Of a stretch of 64,000 nt of DNA, positions 15,101 to 27,100 are shown piece by piece. The stretch spans positions 3,100,001 to 3,164,000 of the forward strand of contig NC_088708.1 in assembly GCF_963576615.1 (NCBI RefSeq). The letters run 5' to 3'. Under the pieces are notes generated by a model. The model did not search any database. It saw only the letters and a program-made list of their open reading frames with translations, and was not told the DNA's origin. Numbering within the stretch: the stretch's first letter is position 1; each line of letters starts with the position of its first letter. Origin of the DNA: Watersipora subatra (taxonomy: Eukaryota; Bryozoa; Gymnolaemata; Cheilostomatida; Watersiporidae). Both the position numbers and the translations under genes were made by a program.

Positions 15101-18100
15101 GGCCGGCTGAGCCGCCCCAACTTTTCGGGAATTTTTCACGGCTAAGTACAGTTCAACTCAGATAACTCGCCCTCGGATAAAATGTAACATTTCATCTCAA
15201 ATACAAGGTTAACTCGAGTGGACTTGTTTTGGTCAGTTCCAACGCAATGATAAATTGCTTCAGATAACTCAACCTCAACATCATTTATTCAAAAAGTTAT
15301 TTGCCCAACGGCCATAGACACAGTTTTTGTCGCTGTAGAATATCACTTCATTCCAAGCCATAGAGACAAACATCAACTTTAAGTACTTTTTAGGCGTCAT
15401 TATTATCATCATCATCAGCGGCAAAATATTTTTGTTAACGACTTTTATAAAGGTTTGCAAAAGATCAAGTTTTACCAAACACCCGCTTGGCCATGTCCCT
15501 TCGAAAGCGTAAAAACCTCCAAATGAACTTAAAATAAAATCCGTAAAATTGATCTTTGTTAAAACGCTTAAAAGAAAAGTATGTCTTTTTTCTGAGCGTT
15601 TTAACTGTGGTCAATTTTTGCCTATTTTAATTTAAAAACGTCTTGTCAGTCACATCACCTAAAACAAAACAAATCTCAAAAAATAGAAAAATGTTGGTAC
15701 TTTCCGATAAAATTTTTTAAAACTTCACACGAGAGGCCCGGTTGAGGCCCTACATGAGAGATTCCTGTTGGTGGCTTACACCGCCCCCCTTCACACCCTA
15801 GGTGTTCATAACATTAGCCACCCCAACTTGCAACCAGGGAATACAGGCCTGACTATTAATGAACAAAACTATTTAATTTCGCGTTTTTGCTCGTTTGTTA
15901 TGATAGTTTAGTTTCGCACATGAAATTTTCGTGAGAGGATGACTCCGCGAAAACGCGAAAGTTAGATGAGGCAAATACATAAGTGTCCTAGGGTAATTAC
16001 CTGAGGATATAACGTTATATTGTCATTATATTATAGAGTATTAATCGCTCATAATTATGTTATAGAAAAATTTACAATAACAATTGTTTATTATGGTAAA
16101 AGATGCATTGTGTGTTTGGTAATATAGTCCTCTACGTACCCAGGAATACAGGAAAAGTTTATAATAGATTGATATAATAGACTATCAAATTTCACTCTTC
16201 CATTGACAATAGATTGAGGTGTTGAACAGTTGACAGGCTGACATGAAGGTGCAGATTCTGACCATTCTCCATTTTCTTTGCATCTCTGTGTAGAAGGTCC
16301 GATCAAATAGTACCTGAGGATATAACGTTATATTGCCATTATATTATAGGGTATTAATTGCTCATGATTATATTATGGAAAAATTTACAATAACAATTAT
16401 TTATCAGAGTAAAAGATAGATCATGTGCTTTTTAATATAGTCCTCTACGTACCCAGGTATACAGGAAAACTTTACAGTGGATTGATATGATAGACTATCA
16501 AATTCCACTTTTCCATTAGCAATAGATTCAGGTGTTGAACAGTTGACAGGCTGACATGAAGGTGCAGCTTCTGACCATTCTCCATTTTCATCACATCTCT
16601 GTGTAGAAGGACCAATCAGAGTGTACCTGAGGATATAACATTAAACAGTCATCATATTATGGCATGTTAGTTGCCAATGAATCTATTTTGATAAAATTTA
16701 TTTTAATAATTATTTATTACAATAAAAATATATTGTGTGCTTTATAATAAAACTCTTTACATACCCAGGTATACATGAAAACTTTATAGTAGATTGATAT
16801 AATAGACTATCAAACTCCACTCTTCCATTGACAATAGATTCAGGTGTTGAACAGTTGACAGGCTGACATGAAGGTGCAGATCCTGACCATTCTCCATTTT
16901 CATCACATCTTTGTGTAGAATGACCAATCAGAGTGTACCTGAGGATATAACATTAAACAGTCATCATATTATGGCATGTTAGCTGCCAATGAATCTATTT
17001 TGATAAAATTTATTTTAATAATTATTTATTACAATAAAAGTATATTGTGTGCTTTATAATAAAATTCTTTATTTACCCAGGTATACAGGAAAACTTTATG
17101 GTAGATTGATATAATAGACTATCAAATTCCACTCTGCCATTGACAATGGATTTAGGCGTTGAACAGTTGACAGGCTGACATGAAGGTGCAGATCCTGACC
17201 ATTCTCCATTTTCATCACATCTTTGTGTAGAAGGTCCGATCAAATAGTACCTTAATATGTAGAATCATATTACATTTTTGTATGGTCGATATGTGGTGTG
17301 TTGGTTAACCATGATTATATTTTGGTAATATTTATTTCAATGGTTATTTAATCTGATAAAAGATACTTTGGGTGCTTTATAATAAAATTATTTATTTACC
17401 CAGGTATACAGAAAAACTTAATAGTAGATCGATATGATAGACTATCAAATTGCACTCTTCCATTAACAATAGATTCAGGTGTTGAACAGTTGACAGGCTG
17501 ACATGAAGGAGTGTATTCAGACCATTCTCCATCGCCATTACATCTCTGTGTAGAAGGTCCGATCAGAGTGTACCTGAGGATAAAACATTACACTGTCATT
17601 GTATTATGGCATGTTAGTTTCCCATGAATACATTTAAAAAAATGTATTTTATTGACTATTTATCATGATAAAAATAGATTGTGTGTTTTTAATATAATTC
17701 TATATTTACCCAAGTATACAGGAAAACTTAATAGTAGATCGATATGATAAACTATCAAACTCCACTCTGCCATTGACATTAGATTCGGGTGTTGAGCAGT
17801 AGACAAGCTGACATGAAGGGGTGTATCCTGACCATTCTCCATTTTCATTGCATCTCTGTGTAGAAGGACCTACCAGTTTGTACCTATTTTAATAATTAAT
17901 AATTTTGGCTATTTTCCCAGCAATGCTGTAACAGATATTAAATAATTTTTATAGATATGTGATATGAAAGATAAATAATTAAATTATATATATATATATA
18001 TATCATTTGTGTTTCTGTAACAATAGTATGTTTATAGGGCTATAATTCAGTATATGTTCATGTATTTAACAAATGTCTATCACAGACCCACATATCTAAT

Positions 18101-21100
18101 AGGAACTTGTGCACCTGATCAGTTTAGATATCTATGCATTCAATACAAATCTATGCATCATATTTAAGTCTTTTTAACAAAGTTTGTGTCTGTAATAAAA
18201 CTTTGTCTTTTACACAGCCCAAATCTAAAAATCTGACACAAATTTTTGTATTCCACAAGCATTTGTAAACTCAACACAAACTTCAAAATTCTTATAACCA
18301 CACCCACACACATTTACACCCACATGCACACACACACGCACGCACGCGCACAAACGCGCACACTTGCACACACCCACCCACACCCATCCACACACACCCA
18401 CCCACACACACGTATCTACCTACATTTTGTGCATATATTGTTAGTTTGTTATACATAACAAGCCCAAGTGTGAAGTTGTGTTTTCTTGTAATCCCTACAG
18501 AGCCTTTTTAAAACTATGATTTCATGCTCATCAATGTATAATTCTTTTTAACAGTCTGTAAACATCTAGTACGATCAAGTTTTAGCAAATATACATGCAC
18601 ATAGCTTTCTTTGTATAATTGTAATATTTTGACGCTTCAATGGTGTATCAAAATTTCTAATAGCAAAATCAGGTAACTCCCTCAAACTTTTTAAATTTAT
18701 TCTTTCTATTTGACTCGACAGTCACCTACATTTTATTGCTGAAGGAGGTTGTCTGAGTCAATTAGGAAAGTAAAACTTTTGATTTTGAAATACATGTCAT
18801 CATTTAAGAGAACTAGCGCACTGCTTGTAAATATTTATGACCACATTTTACATTATCATAATTTCTAAACTTACCCAGTTTGGCAGCTGTATATGCTACT
18901 GGAGAGATAATATAGACCTGTATAGCTAACTAAACCATAATCGATTTCCTCAGGCTCTTTGCAAAATATGGGATAGCAGCTTGGCACAGGATGACTCCAG
19001 CTAGAGTTCTCCAAGCATCGAGACTGATTTGCTCCAATTAGCTGAAATCCTTTTGAACACGAAAAATTTGTGACATCATGTAGAAATGAGCTTGATTTCT
19101 TTGCTATTTGCAAATTGTTATCCACAGATTTTAGATTTGGACAAATGATAATATGACAAGTTGGAGTCGCTTTTGACCAGCTGCCATTTTTGAGACACCT
19201 GGTCAGGCTTGTCCCATTCAATCTGTAGCCATGTTTGCAGCTGTAGTGAACCACAGAGCCATACAATGTACCATTAGCTATCAATGCTACCATATGCTCA
19301 TCCACCATCGGAGAACCACAATCTATTAGCAAGCAGTTAATTTCACCGCATTTAAAGTGATGACTGCTGTTTTGACATGTCCAATAACCTTCCTCTCCAC
19401 AGAACAATTCTGTGTTGTCTGCATGATAGCCCGTCTCACAGATAATAGATGCCACCGAACCATAAACATTGCTACTCATATTGACTTGACCGTGGTTTAT
19501 GGCAGTACTCGGCGTATCACATTCTGTTTGCTGACAAACTGGTGGTGCAGAGCTCCATGATCCATTAGTGGCGCAATACACAGTCGACTCTCCAAGCAGT
19601 CTAAAGCCAGTCATGCAAGAAAAGGTTGCCCTTGAGCCATATTTTAGCCCTTCACTTTTTATTTTGCCATGTTCTGGAACAACTAGCTCGGAGCAGTTTA
19701 AAATTTGGCATACTGGAGGTGGATAACTCCAGGTCACATTTGAAATGCATGTCACATTAGCGGCTCCAACAAGCTTATATCCTATGTCACAAGAATATAC
19801 AGCAAGAGCATCATACTCGACACCAGAATATATAACATGACCATTTTCTATAGCGCTTGGCACGTTGCATGTAATCTGTTTACACACAGGTATCTCTGAG
19901 CTCCACATACCATCAGCAAGACATTCAGAAACATTAGAGCCTGATATATAGTAGCCTGTGCTACAGTAATAGTGCTGAACATTTCCATAGCTTGAGCTGT
20001 TGCTAGAGACGTAACCTGCAAGTAATAAGGTAATAATAAACTATAGAGATAACAATACTCTAGTTCAACAAACAAGTTGTAAGTGGAAGGCCAAAGGTTG
20101 CAAAGGTCAAAGGTTGCATGTACCCAAAACACCAGTTTTGTGTAACAACATAAAAATAAAATGCAAAAACTGGAAAGGTAGTTGAGCCGTCATTCACCAT
20201 GTGATGACAAAATATATATGTTAGCATCGGGCAATCTGCACTAACCATTGGCAATGGTGAATCGTGGTGAACACTGCAGCTTTGTACAGGATTCTAGGTT
20301 AGATGGGAACCAAGTACCATTTTGAATGCACCGTGCTTGTTGGTAGATTTTGCTGATGTTAAGCAACACATAGCCTGGGTGACACGTGTAGTTTGCTGTA
20401 CTGCCATATGTTTTTTCTAACGCTAAAATGCCAGGAAAACCAATATAATAATAATAATGAACTTAGAAATTGAATGTTAATTCAACATTAATTCAACATT
20501 AATGCCATAAAAAACAGTCAAATAAATTAGAAATTTATTAAAAGTAGAGTAAGGTGCAAAATAATTTGTCAAGGAGCTAAAAAATCAAGCGAAAACACGC
20601 ATAATGAATTTATTGAAGAGAGGTTGAGAAGACAAATCCAAAGGTTACATGTTGTAAGGCTTTTTATAAAAAAATGTAAGTCCTGCTTAAATAGTTATAC
20701 TTACCATTTATGTGAGCATTCGGTATGAGTGGAGGCTGGCCACAGCTGACCATGGAACAAGAGAACTCACTCTCAGTCCACTCACCATTGCCTTCACAGC
20801 GTATGCTGCCTTCACCAGACATAATGAAGCCTAAAAAATGATCACATAATTTCTAATGACTTTTTATTGTTGCATCTCTTGGCTAGAGTGCAGATAACTA
20901 CAGGTAGTGAGCATCTAATTTGAGTTCAAACCTATCAACATTTAGGAAGAAAACTGAGCTAATGGCGAAGTCTTGGATTAGGTAAACTTCTTCTAGAGGT
21001 CAATTGAATATTATGAGAGGTTGATTTGTTAGGTGTTAGAATAACATGAAAAATAGGTATATAATTGATAAAAAAGAGTAAAGGTATGGTGAGGTTGAAA

Positions 21101-24100
21101 AATTCCATTTGGCTGAAACGTGTCTGCTTCATTGAACACTTTTAAGACTGCAAAAATAATTATGTTCTTGTTATGTTTTTGTTACGTTCTCGTTATGTTC
21201 TTGTTATGTTTTTGTTATGTTCTTGTTATGTTTTTGATATGTTCTTGTTATGTTTTTGATATGTTCTTGTTATGTTCTTGTTATGTTTTTGATATGTTCT
21301 TGTTATGTTTTTGATATGTTCTTGTTATGTTTTTGTTGTTTTTGATATGTTCTTGTTATGTTTTTGATATGTTCTTGTTATGTTTTTGATATGTTCTTGT
21401 TATGTTTTTGCTATGTTCTTGTTATGTTCTTGTTATGTTTTTGTTATGTTCTTGTTATGTTCTTGTTATGTTTTTGTTATATCCTTGATATGCTCTTGTT
21501 ATGTTCTTGTGATACAATTATCCTCAAAGCAAGCTGAAGATAGCTGCTGAAAACAATGAAACAATCTTATGGTTAAAATTGTTAACTTACTTTCATGTGT
21601 CATTAATCACTTGTAGAGGAGGTTTCATTGGAGTCACCTTGCCTGGCATTGTGCAGGAAAGGTTATTGAAATGTGTCATAAGAAAGGAATGAAGCATATT
21701 CTTTCACTGAATGGCACAGCATCATATATACATAGAGTGATCTCGTCATTACTCTATGCTAGTACTGTACTACCAGCATCATGTCTAGTGATGTTTATAT
21801 CTATGCTACTGTTATTAGTAATTTGGAAGATATACCAGAAACAATCGCCTGTCCTTTAAATCTCTGCTACTATTTTGCCACAAGCATCTTCATTGGCTAA
21901 TTTTGGACCAAACATTTAATATGGCTGGAATCCTGGAAACTTGGGAAACCTTCTTCCTAGAAAATTAGCCGTTACTACTGTCAGTCATTTGTTTTCTGAA
22001 ACCCCTTTAAAAGAATTAGTAGGCATACACCGCAATGTAAAAAATACATACCTTCATCACAGAAGTATGTAGCTTGGCCTTTGTAGAAGACTGATGAAAT
22101 ATTCACAGTCGAGTTTACAATATCAGGAGGTCTCGGGCATTTGACTATATGACAAAGAGGAAATGCGCTGCTCCAGAGACCAGTTTTCAAGCATAACAAA
22201 TGCCGTTCTCCTGTAATTCAGTGTGTTTAAACATAAACCGCTGTAAAGGCATGGGAATTTCTATGAGATGGCAAAATGTAAGAGGCCTAGAATATAACTT
22301 CATACATACCTTTATGAAGTCCTAGTGGAATTTTTCATACTTTATAAAAATGAAACGGGTGTCCAGTTAGTGCATGTTTTAAATTTTGGCCATGAAACAA
22401 AATATCAATTAGGTTACATGTATCAGGTTACATCTATCAGGTTACATCTATTAGGTTATACCTATTAGGTTACATCTATCAGGTTACATCTATTGGGTTA
22501 GTCTATTGCATCATGACTAACCCGATAGATGCAATGTCATGTAACCATATACAGTTAGTCTGATCTTAGCCAAAATAGGAGCCACTATAGTAATAGAGAA
22601 AGATGATAAGAAAGGTGGACGAGAGGACGGTGAGAGAGAGAAGACAACAACAAAAAAGAATAAAAGTAGCATACAGAGAAAAAGAGAGCCACATCAGAAT
22701 TGTGATGCCTACCTATAACTTCATAGCCTGTGTCACATGAGAAATTGGCCTTAGTTCCATAGACTAATTGATCATTACTATAGTTGGCAGACCTGAATTG
22801 CACACTTGATGGAAGATCACAAACTACAGGATCACACCTCGGAATGGAATCATTCCATAGTCCACTTGCAGTACAGCGAAGAAAAGAGGCTCCTCGAAGT
22901 TCATGGCCTGTAATAAGATATGTCATTTAATCTCCCAAAATAAGTTATATCATCATAACACAGCTACATTGTAGATGAATAGCCAACTTAGATGTACACA
23001 TAGGCTGCATTTGTTTAATTACTTACCACTAGTGCCTATTATGCAACCTTTGTTTAGAGGCTGCCTTATATGGTACTGTTAGATACTCCTGACTGAAGCA
23101 ACTAATACATTGAGTTGATAAATATACACTCTACATATTCCACAACAAAAATTAATTAATAATAAACATATTACTGTGAACAAGTTTGAAGAGATAGTTA
23201 AAGTATCAAAGTGTTGGTAGTTATTTCATTAAAACACACAAAATATTCATAGCTCACTTCGCTAGACATAAAAGCTATAAGCTGTTATATTTTAATTATG
23301 TATATTGACTAATGTCTGTCTAGAAAGTATATGAACATACACTCTTGACTCGCCTAAAGATATCTAGTACTTCCTCTTTGTCTAAAATTTTACCGACATA
23401 TCTGTGAGGTTGGCAGGAGAAAGGAATAAGCCTGCACCTCTTCTGAGATGTTTGCCTGTAGCAGCCTAATGCAATGCTTCCCAAAAGTAAACTCAATGTA
23501 GCCGACAGACACAAGCAACCAACTTGATATGACCTTCTTATGCATAGCAACACACAAACAGCTTAGACGAAAAGGTGCTCTGAATGAGAAGAATCTTGAC
23601 TAAACTGGTAACCGTAGTTTATCTTGGACTGCTGAGTGTATCAGTATGTGCGAGCTCCAGTTTTCAACTGCTAGACTGCTGCATGATTAGAGTTTTATAC
23701 TAGCTAAAGCAAGACGAGGAAGGATACTGCAGACATCCATAAGTTTTCAGCCTGATAACAAGCAGAAGACAACCTAATATAACATAAAAGAGTGAGAGAG
23801 GCATATCCTCAGCCTCAAGGAAAACTACTTGCCTACTCGTTGAAAAACAAAGATGCCACTTTGTCTGAATCTCTCTCTGCCTATAATTGGAGTACATCTC
23901 TGTACTACTGAGAGAGGAATTCTGGTAATGCAAAAGTTGGAGTTTTTCAAACCATTTTGCATGTAGTTTTATGGAAATGGCTTAGATAAGTACTTTATAT
24001 CAGCTGAAACATCACCCACCCCTAGGGGGAACATCATCAGGCTTAAAAAAGTTTAAGCTGGGATGCTCTGGAACCCAGTAAAAAGTAATTTAGGAGCAAG

Positions 24101-27100
24101 ATCACCTTAAAAATTGCAGAATAAAATTCGAAAACACTTCTAGACAGAGAATGCTCAAATCAACCTGAGCAACAAACTGCGCTGGCAGCAACAGAACTAG
24201 ACGATTATGAGAGTTATGAAAGAACTAAGAGTTATGTTGCTGCTCTATGTGTGGTATGAGACCAATATTGCTGCTCTATGTGTGGTATGAGACCAATATT
24301 GCTGCTCTATGTGAGGTATGAGACCAATATTGCTGCTCTATGTGAGGTATGAGACCAATATTGCTGCTCTATGTGTGGTATGAGACCAATGCTGCTGCTC
24401 TATGAGAGGTATGAGACCAATGCTGCTGCTCTATATGAGGTATAAGACCAATATTGCTGCTCTATGTGAGGTATGAGACCAATATTGCTGCTCTATGTGT
24501 GGTATGAGACCAATATTGCTGCTCTATGTGTGGTATGAGACCAATGCTGCTGCTCTATGTGAGGTATGAGACCAATGCTGCTGCTCTATGTGTGGTATGA
24601 GACCAATGCTGCTGCTCTATGTGTGGTATGAGACCAATGCTGCTGCTCTATGAGAGGTATGAGACCAATGCTGCTGCTCTATGTGAGGTATGAGACCAAT
24701 ATTGCTGCTCTATGTGAGGTATGAGACCAATATTGCTGCTCTATGTGAGGTATGAGACCAATGCTGCTGCTCTATGTGTGGTATGAGACCAATGCTGCTG
24801 CTCTATGAGAGGTATGAGACCAATGCTGCTGCTCTATGTGAGGTATGAGACCAATATTGCTGCTCTATGTGAGGTATGAGACCAATATTGCTGCTCTATG
24901 TGAGGTATGAGACTAATGCTGATGCTCTATGTGAGGTATGAGACCAATGCTGCTGCTCTATGTGAGGTATGAGACCAATGCTGCTGCTCTATGTCAGGTA
25001 TGAGACCAATGCTGATGCTCTATGTCAGGTATGAGACCAATTTCGCTGCTCTATGTGAGGTATGAGACCAATGCTGCTGCTCTATGTGAGGTATGAGACC
25101 AATGCTGATGCTCTATGTCAGGTATGAGACCAATGCTGATGCTCTATGTTAGGTATGAGACCAATGCTGATGCTCTATGTGAGGTATGAGACCAATGCTG
25201 ATGCTCTATGTGAGGTATGAGACCAATGCTGCTGCTCTGTGTGAGGTATGAGACCAATGCTGCTGCTCTATGTCAGGTATGAGACCAATGCTGCTGCTCT
25301 GTGTGAGGTATGAGACCAATGCTGCTGCTCTATGTGAGGTATGAGACCAATGCTGTTGCTCTATGTGAGGTATGAGACCAATGTTGCTGCTCTATGTCAG
25401 GTATGAGACCAATGCTGCTGCTCTATGTGAGGCCTGCCTAGTGCTTTTAGAAAGCTTAGCGGACAGCAGCTACACATTCTTTAGGAGTTGCGAAGGTTTC
25501 GTGAATGAAGCGAGGATGGAATTGACTTTGCCATCAGAAATGACATAGCTTGGCATAGCGAGCAGTAGGATATGACTCAATGTCAATCGTTCTACATGTC
25601 AACCATAAGTACCTTTGCGTCTACTATGATAAATTCTGAACAAATCAAAGAGAGCTTCTACAACTAGTTGAGATACGTGATGAAAACCATTTCTAGTACA
25701 GATAAGTTGGTCATTGCAAGTGACTTTAATGCCCAAGTTGGATGTGATCACAAGAGTTGGCAAAGAAAGATTGGATATCGAAGAGTAGGAGAGCTTAACT
25801 TCAAAGGTGATTTTTACTCACATTCTGCTCAGAGCACAATCTTATCATCATTGGAACTATCTTCAAACACGGAGATCATTATAAAACACCATAGATGCAT
25901 TCATAGATGCATTCAAGGTTTAGGCATTTACTTGACTATGTACTAGCAAAACAGGTGAGCTGAAGAGATGTTTTGGAGGGCAGTTCTTAGGGCTTTACAG
26001 ACAATAACATGGTTCGTTCAGCAATCTTAACCATAGTCTAACAAAATTATGAAAAAACCAGACAAAAAAACTAAAGAAACTAAGTGTTGCTGAACAGAAA
26101 AACTATAAAACTCCAAAAAAAGAGTTTAAGGAGAAGATAAATAAAAAGGTATATGAAAATGAGGTAAGAAAGCGAATTGATGAGGAGACTTTAAAGAGTT
26201 GGACATTTGATACAGCGTATGAGCTGTAAGGAAAACTTTCCAGGACTCGCCAATATTATTGTACAGAGGATCGTGGGACGCAGAACCCACTGCTTGAAAA
26301 GAGAGAAATATTGCAAGAAGTGCTAAGAGAAAAAACAAGAATATTACAAGTCTGCTGCTGATTGCTTCGATATGAAAAAAGTTTACCAGAGTCTTAAAAA
26401 AACATTTAGCTCCCTGAAGCGAGGAACATTTCAGGTATCAACAATTAAAAAAGAGACATTCCTGCTGAACAAGAACCAGATTCTGGAGCAATTTGTTGAG
26501 TACTTCAAGGCCTCCTGCACATCCTAGCAGAACTGAGCATTTATACCCTTTAAGTAGGGGCTAGTTATGGGCTGCCTGGATAAACTACTTAATAAAACTG
26601 AATTCCCTGCTGCACTCAACATGACAAAAAAAAACAAAGTAAGCTTTTAGCAAAATAGAAATATGGCGGTCAGAAGCTATAAGAGATACCATGTAAACTG
26701 ATTAGGAACATATTGAAAAAAAAATGTGACAGGATTAGACAGGTACCATCATCACACTTATATTTTAAAAAAGGTGATCTTAAAGAATGAAAACTTTGAG
26801 GTGGAACTCTAATATCTATTACTGGAGAGATCATGTCTAGTATACTACTCTACATGGTCGGTAATGTGGTATCCCTATATGTAATGCCTGAGCTAGAGTG
26901 AGATTTTTGTGAGGGGTGTGCTACAATAGATATAGTGTTCAGCCTTCATCAGTTATGGGACAATGTCTAGAATGTCCAAAAGTTTGATAGTATCAACAAA
27001 AGATAAACCTCGTGAAATCTTTACATAACAGAATGCATACTCCAGTAGTTCAGGCAAATTAGACTTCGAATAGATTTGCAGTGACAGTGCTCTGTCTCGC

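Larger units (their letters stand above)
6179..17883 (-). repeat. SVEP1-like: tandem array of 34 near-identical CCP exons, period about 312 bp
   Basis: Each unit is a 174-bp exon plus an intron of about 138 bp. Every exon starts and ends in phase 2 inside a CCP, at the P-G|Y position, so each exon holds the second half of one CCP and the first half of the next: Y-x-L-I-G-P-S-T-Q at the start, V-N-C-S-T-P-E-S at the middle, K-F-S-C-I-P-G at the end. Exon 33 ends and exon 68 begins in the same phase, so any whole number of copies keeps the frame. Copies are numbered from the left; transcription runs from copy 34 to copy 1. Copy 28 is 171 bp, copy 20 is 175 bp (frameshift), and the rest are 174 bp. 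Two intron subtypes are interspersed (see findings). A DNA transposon splits the array between copies 28 and 29. Confidence 0.95.

Noticed and set aside
6179..17883. Array of separate small genes, each with its own ATG about 26 bases before the exon
   Set aside because: The ATG codons lie in introns before the acceptor; the conserved GT-AG borders, phase and half-domain structure show exons of one gene.
23320..23933. Two 77-codon minus-strand frames with cysteines
   Set aside because: No CCP or other pattern, and exons 28 and 29 already join to give a whole CCP.
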